The notes: a model not told the origin generated them from the letters alone. DNA of 64,000 bases from Ch71 sp050945695 (GCA_050945695.1 JBMNTK010000001.1:1-64000), one strand, 5' to 3'; positions 45,582-54,913 are shown, counted from the stretch's first letter. A program made the numbers and translations.

Positions 45582-46594
45582 CGCCCGTCTCGGCCCCACT
45601 CCAATACCACTCCCAGCCCCCGCGGGCCGGCAGCCAGCCGCTCGAAGACCTCCAGCGCCTGCTCTGCCGGCACCCGGTCGCTCACCAGGTCCGCCAAAGA
45701 GAGCCGACCGGCGGTCAGGAGGCTCAGCGCTACCCGCAGGTTCTGTTCTCGCGTCCAGGGGTAGCGGGCATTGGGTGTCTGTACGGTGGGGTTGGAGCCA
45801 ATGACAGCGATGCCCTTGCGGTGGAGGTCGTTGTAGGGGTCTATCTCCACCCGACCGCGGGGGCTGCCCAGAAGCACGGCCCGGCCAAACTCGCTCGTCG
45901 CCTGCAGGACCTGCGGGATGACGGTGGGGTCGCCGGTGGCTTCGATCGCCACGTCCACCCCGGGCTCACCGAGCCCACTCACGAACCATTCCTGGAGCTG
46001 GGGCTCGCCTGGTGCCGCCACCAGGGCGCCGGCAGCCTGCGCCGCCTGGCGGCGCTCAGGGATGGGGTCGATTCCCACCACCCGGCTCGCCCCGGCCAGC
46101 AGCGCATAGCGCACGGTATACTGGCCGATCAGGCCCAGGCCGAACACTGCCGCCGTCTCCCCCAGGGCCAGCCCGCTCACCCGCACCCCGTTGAGCCCCA
46201 CGGCGGAGTGGCTGGCCAGGGCACCCTCCTCGAAGCTTACTCCCTCGGGCAGCAACTTGACCCGCCCGCTGGCGGCCTCCATCACCTGGTGAGTGCCGTA
46301 GCTTCCCAGGTAGGTGACCCGATCCCCGGGGGCAAATCCTTCCACCCCCGGGCCGACGGCCAGCACCACCCCGCCCACGTGCCCGCCCGGACGGTGAGGG
46401 TACCGGGGGTAGCGGGCCTGGGGGTTGCCCGCGTTGATGTGGGTGCCCTTGTAGATGGAGACATCGGTGCCGGCGCTTATCACACTCGCCCGGGCCTCAA
46501 GCAGCACCTCTCCCGGGCCTGGCGAGTCGGCGACTTCCCATTCTTCCCAGCGTGCCCGTCCAGGCACCTCGAAGAGCAGACGTCTGGCCTTCAT
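45578..46594 (-). CDS. MDR-family dehydrogenase lacking standard zinc cysteines
   Basis: 338 aa; ATG 46594 with GGGGGGTGA upstream. GroES-like N-terminal domain ('ASVISAGTDVSIYKG', 'RPGGHVGGVVLAVGPGVEGF') and Rossmann domain ('AAVFGLGLIGQYTVRYALLA'). The position of the catalytic-zinc Cys is Ser (ISAGTD) and no four-Cys structural zinc loop is present, so this is a non-classical medium-chain dehydrogenase/reductase. Substrate unknown; a sugar or polyol oxidoreductase is plausible. Confidence 0.85.
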   Translation of the reverse strand: MKARRLLFEVPGRARWEEWEVADSPGPGEVLLEARASVISAGTDVSIYKGTHINAGNPQARYPRYPHRPGGHVGGVVLAVGPGVEGFAPGDRVTYLGSYGTHQVMEAASGRVKLLPEGVSFEEGALASHSAVGLNGVRVSGLALGETAAVFGLGLIGQYTVRYALLAGASRVVGIDPIPERRQAAQAAGALVAAPGEPQLQEWFVSGLGEPGVDVAIEATGDPTVIPQVLQATSEFGRAVLLGSPRGRVEIDPYNDLHRKGIAVIGSNPTVQTPNARYPWTREQNLRVALSLLTAGRLSLADLVSDRVPAEQALEVFERLAAGPRGLGVVLEWGRDGR

Positions 46595-46967
46595 GTCACC
46601 CCCCATTCCCGGGCGCCTCGGCCGGAGCCCGGCGTCGGCGTGATTGTGCCCTAGCCTTCAGGCGGCGGCAACGGGACCCGCGCGTAGTACCGTGGTACTA
46701 TGCATCCGCGCCCGATCCTGCCGATAACTTTGGCAGGTGGGCAGGAAGAGACCCGGACATCATCCCCCCAACGCTGACCACATCTCAGCACCACTGCATC
46801 AAACACCGCAATCCCTCATCATACCGGGTCATCCTCCCACCTACGGTGTGTCAGGGCGACCGGCCTCCATTACACCTCTTCTCCCCTGTGGTCATCGAGT
46901 TCTCTGTGGTAGAATCCCCACCCCTGATTGCTGAGCGCGGGCGGTACACTCCCGGTAGGAGGGCGTA
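46595..46967. other. Divergent regulatory gap
   Basis: About 370 bp without a gene between the dehydrogenase and the PLDc_N operon. It includes a 16-bp dyad at 46685-46700 and a comparatively AT-rich segment (46765-46860). TAGAAT at 46910-46915 may be the -10 of the plus-strand operon. Confidence 0.45.
46685..46700. promoter_or_regulatory. Operator-like dyad upstream of the dehydrogenase
   Basis: TAGTACC-GT-GGTACTA has exact 7-bp arms and lies about 90 bp upstream of the dehydrogenase start. The shape fits a dimeric regulator site; no regulator gene is adjacent. Confidence 0.45.
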
Positions 46968-47165
46968 GTGGAAGAGCTTACCGAATTTCTGCCCCTTATA
47001 ATACCGATCCTCCTCCTCGAGCTGGCCCTCATGGTGGTGGCCTTGGTGGACCTTCTGCGGCGGGAGCGCACCCGCAACCTGCCCAAGTGGGCGTGGATCC
47101 TGATCGTGGTCCTCTTCCAGATCATCGGGCCCATCGCCTACTTCCTGGCCGGACGGGAGGACTAG
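46968..47165 (+). CDS. PLDc_N-type small membrane protein
   Basis: 65 aa from GTG 46968 with AGGAGGG upstream. Two helices (about 8-28 and 42-60) with the signature 'LVDLLRRERTRNLPKWAWIL' and 'FQIIGPIAYFLAGR'. Such proteins commonly precede ABC-2 exporter genes, as here (one-base gap). Probably an accessory or immunity-type membrane component. Confidence 0.88.
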   Translation: MEELTEFLPLIIPILLLELALMVVALVDLLRRERTRNLPKWAWILIVVLFQIIGPIAYFLAGRED

Positions 47166-47166
47166 C

Positions 47167-48099
47167 GTGGAGGCGGTCCGCTGTGAGGACCTGCGCAAAC
47201 GGTTCGGCAGCGTGCAGGCGCTGGACGGGCTCACCCTGAGCGTGCCCGAGGGCAGCGTCTATGGGTTCCTGGGCCCCAACGGCGCCGGTAAGACCACTGC
47301 CATCCGCATCCTCACCGGGCTGGCGCGGGCCACCAGCGGGCGAGCCTGGGTGGCGGGGGTGGAGCTGGGCGGTGAAGGTGAGGACGTGGCCCGTCGCCTG
47401 GGCTACCTTCCCGAGGAGCCGGCCTTCTACTCCTGGATGACGCCCACCGAGTACCTGGACTACGTGGGCCAGATCTTTGGCCTCTCCGCGGACGAGCGCC
47501 AGACTCGCACCGTCGAGCTGCTGGACCTGGCCGGCCTGAGCGAGGTGGCGAAGCGCCGGATCGGCGGCTTCTCTCGGGGCATGCGCCAGCGTCTTGGGCT
47601 CGCTCAGGCCCTGGTCAACAGTCCGCAGGTCCTGTTTCTGGATGAGCCGGCCAGCGCCCTGGACCCCGCGGGCCGGCGGGAAGTGCTGGAGCTGGTGGAG
47701 CGGCTGCGGGGCACCACCACGGTGTTCATGTCCACCCACATCCTGGCCGACGTGGAGCGGGTCTGCGATATGGTGGGCATCATCGCCCGGGGTAAGGTAG
47801 TGGCCGAGGCCCGCCGGGAGGAGCTCCTCTCCCGCTACGCCGTGCCCGCTTTCGAGATCGAGACCTCCCCTGATTCGGGCCCCGCACTGGCCGCCTGGGC
47901 GAGCATGGTCGAGCAGGAGCCCTGGGTTGACGGTGTGGCCGTGGATGGTCATCGGGCGCGGGTGGCGGTGAGCGACACTGACCGGGCCAGCGTGGAGCTG
48001 GTCGCCTCCCTGGCGGCCGCTCGGCTGCCCCTGGTCCGCTATGAGATGGTGCGCCCCTCGCTGGAGGACGTGTTCCTCCGGCTGGTCAACCAGGAGTAA
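47167..48099 (+). CDS. ABC transporter ATP-binding protein
   Basis: 310 aa, GTG 47167. 'GPNGAGKTT' Walker A, signature 'FSRGMRQRLGLAQAL', Walker B 'VLFLDEPASALDPAG', H-loop 'FMSTHILADVER'. The C-terminal extension is typical for CcmA/BcrA ATPases that pair with ABC-2 permeases. Middle gene of a PLDc_N/ATPase/permease operon with 1-2 bp spacing. Confidence 0.93.
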   Translation: MEAVRCEDLRKRFGSVQALDGLTLSVPEGSVYGFLGPNGAGKTTAIRILTGLARATSGRAWVAGVELGGEGEDVARRLGYLPEEPAFYSWMTPTEYLDYVGQIFGLSADERQTRTVELLDLAGLSEVAKRRIGGFSRGMRQRLGLAQALVNSPQVLFLDEPASALDPAGRREVLELVERLRGTTTVFMSTHILADVERVCDMVGIIARGKVVAEARREELLSRYAVPAFEIETSPDSGPALAAWASMVEQEPWVDGVAVDGHRARVAVSDTDRASVELVASLAAARLPLVRYEMVRPSLEDVFLRLVNQE

Positions 48100-48101
48100 C
48101 C

Positions 48102-48857
48102 ATGTTCGCCGTATCGCTGCGCAAGGAGATCCTGGAGCAGTGGCGCTCTCGCCGGCTGCTCATCGTGACCGTGGTGTTTGTCCTCTTCGGGCTCATGTCG
48201 CCGCTGCTGGCCAGCCTCACCCCTCAGTTCCTACGGCTGCTGCCCCAGGGCGATCAGATCGCGGCCCTGGTTCCGCCTCCTACTGTGACCGACGCGGTGG
48301 GGCAGTACGTCAAGAACCTGAGCCAGTTCGGCTTTATCCTGGCCGTGCTGCTGGCCATGGGGATGGTAGCCCAGGAAAAGGAGCGGGGGACGGCAGCGCT
48401 CATCCTGGTCAAGCCCATGCCCCGCTGGGCCTTCCTGCTGGGCAAGTTCGCCGCCGTGGGGGTCTCTTTCCTGGTGGCAACGGGGCTGGCCGCGCTGGGG
48501 GCCTACTACTATACCGTGATCCTCTTCGAGGCCCCGCCGTTGGGGGGATGGGTCGCGCTCAACCTGCTGTTGCTGCTGAACTTCCTTGTATACGCGGCGG
48601 TGGCGCTGCTGTTCAGCACCCTGGCCCGCTCTCAGACCGCCGCGGCCGTGGGTGGGTTTGGGGCCCTCGTGGTCCTGCTCATCCTGGGGGCCCTGCCGGG
48701 GGTGGGGGCATACATGCCTAACGAGTTGGTCAACTGGGGCTCCCGGCTGGCGCTGGGAGGGGGGAGAGCCGCCTGGGCGGCAGTGGCCGTGAGCCTGGCC
48801 CTCATCGTGGTCTCGCTCGGGCTAAGCTGGCTCAGCCTCGAACGGCAGGAGCTGTGA
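48102..48857 (+). CDS. ABC-2 type permease
   Basis: 251 aa, ATG 48102. Opens 'MFAVSLRKEILEQWRSRRLL', the short cytoplasmic lead of NosY/BcrB-like permeases, then six membrane helices and a coupling segment 'MGMVAQEKERGTAALILVKP'. It ends before a very stable 15-bp hairpin shared with the convergent SMP-30 gene. Confidence 0.9.
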   Translation: MFAVSLRKEILEQWRSRRLLIVTVVFVLFGLMSPLLASLTPQFLRLLPQGDQIAALVPPPTVTDAVGQYVKNLSQFGFILAVLLAMGMVAQEKERGTAALILVKPMPRWAFLLGKFAAVGVSFLVATGLAALGAYYYTVILFEAPPLGGWVALNLLLLLNFLVYAAVALLFSTLARSQTAAAVGGFGALVVLLILGALPGVGAYMPNELVNWGSRLALGGGRAAWAAVAVSLALIVVSLGLSWLSLERQEL

Positions 48858-48873
48858 GCTAGGACGTTAAGCA

Positions 48874-48907
48874 CAGATGACGCTGATCAGAGGATCAGCG
48901 TCATCTG
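48874..48907. terminator. Perfect 15-bp hairpin between convergent genes
   Basis: CAGATGACGCTGATC and GATCAGCGTCATCTG are exact inverses around the loop AGAG. Located 17 bp past either stop, so it can act as a bidirectional transcription barrier. No T-run follows on either strand, so classical rho-independent termination is not certain. Confidence 0.65.
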
Positions 48908-48924
48908 CCTTCTATCCCCTCACC

Positions 48925-49788
48925 CTACATGAAGATACCGATCCGGGAGGGGTACTCGGGCATTCCCTTTACCTCGGCGCGCACCCGGAACAGCGCACCG
49001 GCGCCCTCGCCTTCGTTCTCCCGGTCCTGACCGCCGGCGGTGGTGATGTAGATGTCCTTCAGGTCGTTGCCCCCGAAGGTGAGGCTGGAAACCTTCTTGG
49101 CCGGCAGCTGGATGCGCAGATCCTCTTGCCCATCAGGCGTGTACCGTACCACGCAGCCGCCATCCCACCGAGCTGACCAGACGTAGCCTTTGGAGTCCAC
49201 CGTCATACCATCGGGCGCCCCTTCGCCCTCGGGCACGCGCACGAAGAGCTCTCGGTGGCTGATGGCGCCGCTCCCTACGTGATATTTGAAGCGGTAGATC
49301 TCCCGTTTGCCGGAGTCGGTGAAGTAGAAGTACTTCTGATCCGGGGAGAAGCCCATCCCGTTTGCCGTCTCCACGCCCTTGAGGACGAGCCGCAGCATTT
49401 CGTCCACGTCGAGCAGGTAGAGGCGGCCGGGCCCGGCCGGGCTCGACATAGTACCACAGAAGATCCGGCCCACCGGGTCGGCGATGACGTCGTTGAAGCG
49501 GCTCTCGCGCTCGGCGGGAATCTCATCCACCACTGCCCTCAACCCACCGGGCCGCATTATCTTTATGGCTCCCCGCTCCATGAAGAGCACCAGGTTCCCG
49601 TCTTCTTGGATGGTGAACCCCCCTACCACGTCACCCTGGTAGACGCACTCGTGCTGGCCGGAGGCGGGGTCGTATCGGTAGAGCTTCCCCTCGGGTATGT
49701 CGGTCCAATAGAGACGCTTTTCCCGAGGGTGCCACAGTGGGTTCTCACCACACACGCAGCGGGTGTCTGCGACGATCTCCGGTTGCAC
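48925..49788 (-). CDS. SMP-30/gluconolactonase family lactonase
   Basis: 287 aa; GTG 49788 with AGGAGG six bases upstream. Beta-propeller landmarks: 'CGENPLWHPREKRLYWTDI' (metal-binding Glu), 'RFNDVIADPVGRIFCGTM' (Asn), 'GMGFSPDQKYFYFTDS' and 'GAPDGMTVDSKGYVW' (Asp). Members open sugar lactones using a divalent metal. It is divergent from the apionate-type operon, so it may serve the same sugar-acid metabolism; direct evidence is only positional. Confidence 0.9.
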   Translation of the reverse strand: MQPEIVADTRCVCGENPLWHPREKRLYWTDIPEGKLYRYDPASGQHECVYQGDVVGGFTIQEDGNLVLFMERGAIKIMRPGGLRAVVDEIPAERESRFNDVIADPVGRIFCGTMSSPAGPGRLYLLDVDEMLRLVLKGVETANGMGFSPDQKYFYFTDSGKREIYRFKYHVGSGAISHRELFVRVPEGEGAPDGMTVDSKGYVWSARWDGGCVVRYTPDGQEDLRIQLPAKKVSSLTFGGNDLKDIYITTAGGQDRENEGEGAGALFRVRAEVKGMPEYPSRIGIFM

Positions 49789-50162
49789 CGTATACCTCCT
49801 ATCTTGACCTCTGCCGGCACCATGGTGAGTGCCGAGCCTATTATGCCACTGAGTCGGGGCTCCGGACAGTACGGGGATCTCACCGCAGAGATCGCGGAGA
49901 CCGCAGAGAGAACCAACTTAACCCCCCGTGCCCGCGCCATTTGGCCACGGCCAAATGGCGGACTTCCCTGCCAGGGAAGGGGGAGCCGAACTCCCCTCTC
50001 CCACACGTGGGAGAGGGGTCGGGGGTGAGGGCCTGCCATTTCCTTCCTTTCCTCTGCGGGCTCTGCGGTGAAATCCCCCTAGTTGAAGCCAAGGGACGCC
50101 GGTGTTAGCATCGAGTGACTCCGCGGCCGTCTAGCGGCGGCCGTTGTCCCCCGGGGGTGTGA
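49789..50162. repeat. Family A arms with an internal family-D repeat
   Basis: Left arm TCACCGCAGAGATCGCGGAG at 49880 and right arm CTCTGCGGGCTCTGCGGTGA ending near 50071 are inverted. Between them (49915-50030) lies the inverse of the block at 1-90, plus a CTCTCCCACACGTGGGAGAG hairpin. No gene is supported. The apnL promoter must lie at the right end. Confidence 0.65.
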
Positions 50163-52046
50163 GTGAGCGAGCTCAATCAACTCCGCTTCGGTCAATCTCA
50201 GGCCCCGGCCGCCTGGCGGCCACTTCGAGCGGGCCCCTTGTCCCTCTACTTCGACCCCGCTTCCGGAGACCTCCGCTACTTGCGGCTGGGAGACCGGGAG
50301 GTGCTCCGGCGGGTCTACGTGGCCGTGCGCGACCGCGAATGGGGCACCGTGCCGCCCACCGTCACCGGCATGCACGTGGAGGAGCAGGAAGACTCCTTCT
50401 CTCTGCGCTTCCTGGTGGTGCACCACCGCGACGAGATCCGCTTCGGCTGGGCAGGCGAGGTCTCCGGCGATGCGACCGGCCGCATAGTCTATAGCATGGT
50501 GGGTCAACCGCTGGCCTCCTTCCTGACCAACCGCACCGGCATCTGCGTGCTCCACCCGGCCCAGGAGTGCGCCGGCCTGCCCTGCACTGTGGAGCATACC
50601 GACGGCTCCACCGAAGAGGGGCGCTTCCCCCTCTACATCGCCCCTCATCAGCCCTTCAAGGACATCCGTCGGCTGACCTACCCCGTGGCCCCGGGCGTGA
50701 ACGCCACCATCACCTTCGAGGGTGACGTGTTCGAGATGGAGGATCAGCGCAACTGGACTGACGCCTCCTTCAAGACCTACTGCACCCCCCTGGAACTGCC
50801 CTTCCCCAAGCTCCTCCGGGCCGGGGTGCAGGTGGCCCAGACGGTGACCATCACCTTGGAGGGTCAGCCTGCCCGTCCACCGGCCCGGCCGGCTCCTTCC
50901 CGTCCGCGCTGCCTCGTGGGTGATGATCCCCTCGGGATCCTGCCTGAGATCGGCCTGGGTGTGGCCCCGGGACCGGAGACGCACGGGGAGGCTCAGATCA
51001 CCCACCTGGAGGCCCTGCAACCGTCCCATCTGCGTCAGGACTTGGAGCTGGACGGTGAGTGGGAGGAAGCCCTCTGGGATGCGGCCGGGCTGGCCCACGA
51101 CACGGGAGCACCCTTGGAGCTGGCGCTCTACCTGGGAGCGCAGCCCCAGGAGCAGCTGGAGGCCGTGGCCCACTTGCTGCCGGAGCTGGACGTGCCGGTG
51201 AAGCGGGTGCTGGTCTACTACGACGAGGGCACCGAGTCCGCTGAGCATGAGCTGCTGCTGGCTCAGTTGGCCCAAGCTCGGCCGGAGACCCGGCTGGGTG
51301 GAGGTACCTACCGCTACTTCACCGAGCTCAACCGTACCCGGCCGGACCTGCGCTGGGCGGACTTCGTGTGCTACTCGCTCAGCCCCCAGGTCCACGCCTT
51401 CGACCATGTCTCCCTGGTGGAGACGCTGCCCATGCATGCCTGGACGGTGGCCTGTACCCGGCGGCTCTACACCACCTTTCCCGTGGCCGTCTCCCCCGTC
51501 ACCCTGACCCCGCGCCCGAAGCGCGAACCCGGTGCCACGGGCAGGGCTCGCCCAGCCGCTGACCCCCGTCAGCCTTCGCTCTTCACCGCTGCCTGGGTTG
51601 TGGGCAGCCTCAAGTACCTGGCCCAGGCTGGTGCCCGCAGCGTTACCTACTTCGAGACGGCTGGCCCGGCCGGGATAATGGACAGCGCCGAACCGGGCCG
51701 GGTCTATCCCGTCTACCACGTCCTGGCCGATGTCCTAGAGCACCCTGGGGCCCTCGTCCTGCCCACGCTGTCGGCGGATCCGCTGCGGGTCGAGTCCCTG
51801 GCCCTGCGCTGGAGCGACCGCACACGGGTGTTGGTGGCCAACCTGAGCCTCGAGCCGCTGGAGGTGGAGGTGAGCGGGCTTGGTCAGGTGGCCTGGGTGC
51901 GGCACCTAGATGAGACTACCGCTGAGCAGGCCCTGGGCGCCCCCGATGAGTTCCGGGCGGCCCCCTGGACCGAGCAGTCCACCCATGAGCGGACCCTGGT
52001 AGTGGCGCTGCCTGCCTGTGGGGTAGTGACCATTGATACCTGGTAG
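50163..52046 (+). CDS. apnL: D-apionate lactonase (ApnL-like)
   Basis: 627 aa, GTG 50163 after GGGGGTGTGA. The N-terminal beta-rich domain contains 'FEMEDQRNWTDASFKTYC' and 'LYFDPASGDLRYLRLGDREV', which I recognise from apionate lactonases; a TIM-barrel-like second half has 'YKxF'-type 'GGTYRYFTELNRTRPDLRW' and 'YSLSPQVHAFD'. It opens D-apionolactone to D-apionate in the non-phosphorylated apiose route described by Carter and colleagues. It heads a four-gene run whose other members match the following and preceding steps. Assignment rests on recalled family features plus context. Confidence 0.75.
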   Translation: MSELNQLRFGQSQAPAAWRPLRAGPLSLYFDPASGDLRYLRLGDREVLRRVYVAVRDREWGTVPPTVTGMHVEEQEDSFSLRFLVVHHRDEIRFGWAGEVSGDATGRIVYSMVGQPLASFLTNRTGICVLHPAQECAGLPCTVEHTDGSTEEGRFPLYIAPHQPFKDIRRLTYPVAPGVNATITFEGDVFEMEDQRNWTDASFKTYCTPLELPFPKLLRAGVQVAQTVTITLEGQPARPPARPAPSRPRCLVGDDPLGILPEIGLGVAPGPETHGEAQITHLEALQPSHLRQDLELDGEWEEALWDAAGLAHDTGAPLELALYLGAQPQEQLEAVAHLLPELDVPVKRVLVYYDEGTESAEHELLLAQLAQARPETRLGGGTYRYFTELNRTRPDLRWADFVCYSLSPQVHAFDHVSLVETLPMHAWTVACTRRLYTTFPVAVSPVTLTPRPKREPGATGRARPAADPRQPSLFTAAWVVGSLKYLAQAGARSVTYFETAGPAGIMDSAEPGRVYPVYHVLADVLEHPGALVLPTLSADPLRVESLALRWSDRTRVLVANLSLEPLEVEVSGLGQVAWVRHLDETTAEQALGAPDEFRAAPWTEQSTHERTLVVALPACGVVTIDTW

Positions 52047-52070
52047 CCGCGCCAGAGGAGAAGACCTCGG

Positions 52071-53090
52071 ATGAAGGAGTTGCGCTTTGCCGTCTTTGGA
52101 GCCGGGTTCTGGGCCCCATACCAGCTGGCCGCCTGGAGGGAGCTGAAGGGCGTCCGCTGTGTCGCCATCTACAACCGGACCTGGGAGCGGGCCGATGTGC
52201 TGGCGCGCCGGGCCGGCATCCCCGCCGTCTACGACGACCCCGAGGCGCTCCTGCGCAACGAGCAGCCCGACTTCGTGGACATCATCACCAGTGTCGAGTC
52301 CCATGCACCCCTCGTCCGCCTGGCCGCCCAGTACGGAATCCCGGTCATATGCCAGAAGCCCCTGGCCACGAGCCTGGCCGAGGCGGAGGAGATGGTGGAG
52401 GTGTGCCGGCAGGCAGGTGTCCCCCTGTTCGTGCACGAGAACTGGCGCTGGCAGACCCCGCTGCGGCAGCTTCGGCGCGAGCTGGCTAAGGGCGACATCG
52501 GCCGGCCCTTCCGCGCTCGGATCGAGTTCAACTCCAGCTTCCCCGTCTTCGACAATCAGCCCGCCCTCAAGGAGCTCAGGCAGTTCATCCTGACCGACAT
52601 GGGCAGCCATATCCTGGACGTGGGACGCTTCCTTATGGGGGAGGTGGACCGGCTCTACTGTCAGGTACACCGGGTGCGCCCCGACATTGCCGGGGAAGAC
52701 GTGGCCACGGTCATGATGCACACCCGCGCCGGAGCCACCCTCACCTGCGAGCTCAGCTACGCCAGCCGTACGGAGAAGGAGCGCTTTCCCGAGACGTTCG
52801 TGCTCATCGAGGGCGAGCATGGCTCCCTCGAGCTGGCCCCCGACTACTGGATCCGCCTCACCACCGCCCAAGGCGTGACTGCCCGCCGCTGGCCGCCACC
52901 GGTCTACGAGTGGGCAGACCCCGCCTATGCCCTGGTCCACTCTAGCATCGTGGCCTGCAACGCCGACATCCTCAGAGCCCTACGCGGGGAAGGCCAGGCT
53001 GAGACCACCGGTGAGGACAACCTGCGGACGGTGCGGCTGGTCTTCGCCGCCTATGAGTCTGCCGAGACCGGACGCGCTGTGGACCTGTAA
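52071..53090 (+). CDS. Gfo/Idh/MocA-family oxidoreductase, candidate D-apiose dehydrogenase
   Basis: 339 aa, ATG 52071 after GAGGAG. Rossmann 'FAVFGAGFWAPYQLA'; 'VICQKPLATS' with Lys96 (Gln replaces the usual Glu of EKP); 'TDMGSHILDVGRF' with Asp176 and His180 of the active site. Gfo/Idh/MocA enzymes oxidise sugars with NAD(P). In known apiose clusters the dehydrogenase ApsD is of this family, making D-apionolactone for ApnL. Placement directly after apnL supports that role, but the family is large and the substrate cannot be read from sequence alone. Confidence 0.72.
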   Translation: MKELRFAVFGAGFWAPYQLAAWRELKGVRCVAIYNRTWERADVLARRAGIPAVYDDPEALLRNEQPDFVDIITSVESHAPLVRLAAQYGIPVICQKPLATSLAEAEEMVEVCRQAGVPLFVHENWRWQTPLRQLRRELAKGDIGRPFRARIEFNSSFPVFDNQPALKELRQFILTDMGSHILDVGRFLMGEVDRLYCQVHRVRPDIAGEDVATVMMHTRAGATLTCELSYASRTEKERFPETFVLIEGEHGSLELAPDYWIRLTTAQGVTARRWPPPVYEWADPAYALVHSSIVACNADILRALRGEGQAETTGEDNLRTVRLVFAAYESAETGRAVDL

Positions 53091-53199
53091 CGCCCTCCCC
53101 GACTATCGGCCCCCTCAGGGGAGGAGTGGGGGGAGAGGGCTCTCTGCTCCCCTACCTTGGCCGGGGAGTGGCTGGAGGGAGAGGTTCCAAGGAGGACAT

Positions 53200-54066
53200 A
53201 TGACAACCGTGGCCCTATTCGGTGCTGGCGGCAAGATGGGATGCCGCATCACCGACAACCTCATGCACCACCCGGACTACCACATGCTCTACATCGAGCC
53301 CGGGGGAGGCGGCCAGGAGCGCCTCCGGCAGCGGGGGCTCACCGTCACCCCCTATGCTGAGGCGGTCCCCACGGCCGAAGTCATCGTGTTGGCGGTGCCC
53401 GACAATCTAGTGGGATACGTGGCCTCCGAGCAGGCTGTGCCCTTGGCCCGGCCGGGCACGCTGGTGGTGTGCCTGGATCCGGCGGCGCCTCAGGCAGGGG
53501 TGCTGCCCGATCGCCCCGACATCGCCTACTTCGTCACTCACCCCTGTCACCCTTCGGTATTCGTGCGCTCCGATGACCCTAAGGCGCTCGACGATTACTT
53601 CGGCGGGGTGAGTGCCCCTCAGCACATCGTCTGCGCCCTCATGCAGGGGGCCGAGGCCGACTACGCCCGAGGCGAGGCCCTGGCCCGCGACATGTTCGCA
53701 CCGGTGCTCAACGCCTACCGGGTGACGGTGGAGCAGATGGCGCTGCTGGAGCCGGCCATGTCGGAGACGGTGGCCGCTACCTGCCTGACCGTGGTGCGCG
53801 AGGCCCTGGACGAGGTCGTGCGAAGGGGGGTGCCCCCGGAAGCCGCCCGCGAGTTCCTCCTCGGCCACATCCGCATCAACCTGGCCATGTTCTTCGGCGT
53901 CATAGACACGCCCCTCTCCGATGGGGCCAAGCTGGCCGTGGCCCGGGCCAAGAAGCTGCTGTTCCAGCCCGACTGGAAGGAGCGCGTCTTCGCTCCCGAG
54001 GCGGTAGAGGAGAGCATCCGGGCCATCACCCAGGCCGAGTCCGCCGGCAGGACAGGCCAGGGATGA
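53200..54066 (+). CDS. apnO: D-apionate oxidoisomerase (ApnO-like; 6-phosphogluconate-dehydrogenase-type)
   Basis: 288 aa, ATG 53200 after AAGGAGG. NAD-binding loop GAGGKMG (8-14), then 'EVIVLAVPDNLVGYV', 'VVCLDPAAPQAG', 'YFVTHPCHPSVF' and a helical C-terminal half ('EPAMSETVAATCLTVVREAL', 'INLAMFFGVIDTPLSDGAK'). This fits the phosphogluconate-dehydrogenase-C-like group that includes ApnO, which turns D-apionate into 3-oxo-isoapionate. A 109-bp gap with a GC repeat separates it from the dehydrogenase. It overlaps the next gene by ATGA. Confidence 0.75.
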   Translation: MTTVALFGAGGKMGCRITDNLMHHPDYHMLYIEPGGGGQERLRQRGLTVTPYAEAVPTAEVIVLAVPDNLVGYVASEQAVPLARPGTLVVCLDPAAPQAGVLPDRPDIAYFVTHPCHPSVFVRSDDPKALDDYFGGVSAPQHIVCALMQGAEADYARGEALARDMFAPVLNAYRVTVEQMALLEPAMSETVAATCLTVVREALDEVVRRGVPPEAAREFLLGHIRINLAMFFGVIDTPLSDGAKLAVARAKKLLFQPDWKERVFAPEAVEESIRAITQAESAGRTGQG

Positions 54067-54875
54067 AGCTGGGCATCAGCTCGTACACCTACCCCTGGGC
54101 CATCGGCGTGCCCGGCTACCCGCCGGAGCGCCCCATGTCGGCACTGGGCCTCCTGGACCGTGCCCGCGATGTGGGCGTGGAAGTGGTCCAGATTTGCGAG
54201 AACCTGCCGCTGGACCGTCTGGCGCCGGCAGAGCTGGAGGCGCTGGCCGAGCGCGCCCGTGAGCTGGGCATCAGCCTGGAGGTGGGCACGCGGGGCGTCC
54301 GGCCCCAGCACCTGCTCCGCTACCTCGACCTGGCCCGCCAGTTGGGCTCGCCCATCCTCCGCACCGTCACCGACACGGCCGACTGGCAGCCGACGGATGA
54401 GGAGTTGGTCGACGCCCTGCGGGAGGTGGCACCGGAGTTCGAGACCGCCCGGATATCGCTGGCCGTGGAGAACCATGGCCGCCACCCGTCGGCCCGCCTG
54501 GTGGGCCTGCTGGAGCAGGTAGGTAGCCCTTGGGTCGGGATTTGCCTGGACACCACCAACTCCTTGGGGGTACCGGAGCGCCCGGAGGAGACGGTGGAGG
54601 TCCTGGCACCCTGGACGGTGAACCTCCACGTCAAGGACTACACCATCCGCCGTCTGGACCACCAGTTCGGCTATGTCATCACCGGCTGCCCCGCGGGAAC
54701 GGGGATGCTCGACATCCCGGGTGTCCTGCGCCGGGTCCGCGAGGCCGGCAAGGACGTCAACGTCATCATCGAGCTGTGGACCCCGCCCGAACCCAGCCTG
54801 ACCGACACCATCGCCAAGCAGGAGCGGTGGGCGGAAGATAGCTTGGCCTACCTGCGCACGCTAGTGCCGCGCTAG
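54063..54875 (+). CDS. oiaC: Xylose-isomerase-like TIM-barrel protein, candidate 3-oxo-isoapionate decarboxylase (OiaC)
   Basis: 270 aa, ATG 54063 inside the ATGA overlap with apnO. TIM-barrel of the sugar-phosphate isomerase/AP-endonuclease-2 group: 'GISSYTYPWAIG', and a metal site formed by Glu136 (LAVENHG), Asp163 (CLDTTN), His189 (LHVKDY) and Glu237 (IIELW). OiaC of the apiose route belongs to this fold and yields L-erythrulose. Position directly after apnO is the main support for the specific call; otherwise a sugar isomerase/epimerase. A terminator follows. Confidence 0.68.
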   Translation: MKLGISSYTYPWAIGVPGYPPERPMSALGLLDRARDVGVEVVQICENLPLDRLAPAELEALAERARELGISLEVGTRGVRPQHLLRYLDLARQLGSPILRTVTDTADWQPTDEELVDALREVAPEFETARISLAVENHGRHPSARLVGLLEQVGSPWVGICLDTTNSLGVPERPEETVEVLAPWTVNLHVKDYTIRRLDHQFGYVITGCPAGTGMLDIPGVLRRVREAGKDVNVIIELWTPPEPSLTDTIAKQERWAEDSLAYLRTLVPR

Positions 54876-54913
54876 CCCCTCTCGTCTGTCCCTCCCCACC
54901 AGTCGTTCGCGCC

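Noticed and set aside
50079..51719. 546-aa open frame on the minus strand across apnL
   Set aside because: Antisense to the lactonase, with Gly/His/Gln-rich composition typical of shadow frames.
51906..52940. 344-aa open frame on the minus strand across the Gfo/Idh/MocA gene
   Set aside because: Antisense shadow without start signals or domain features.
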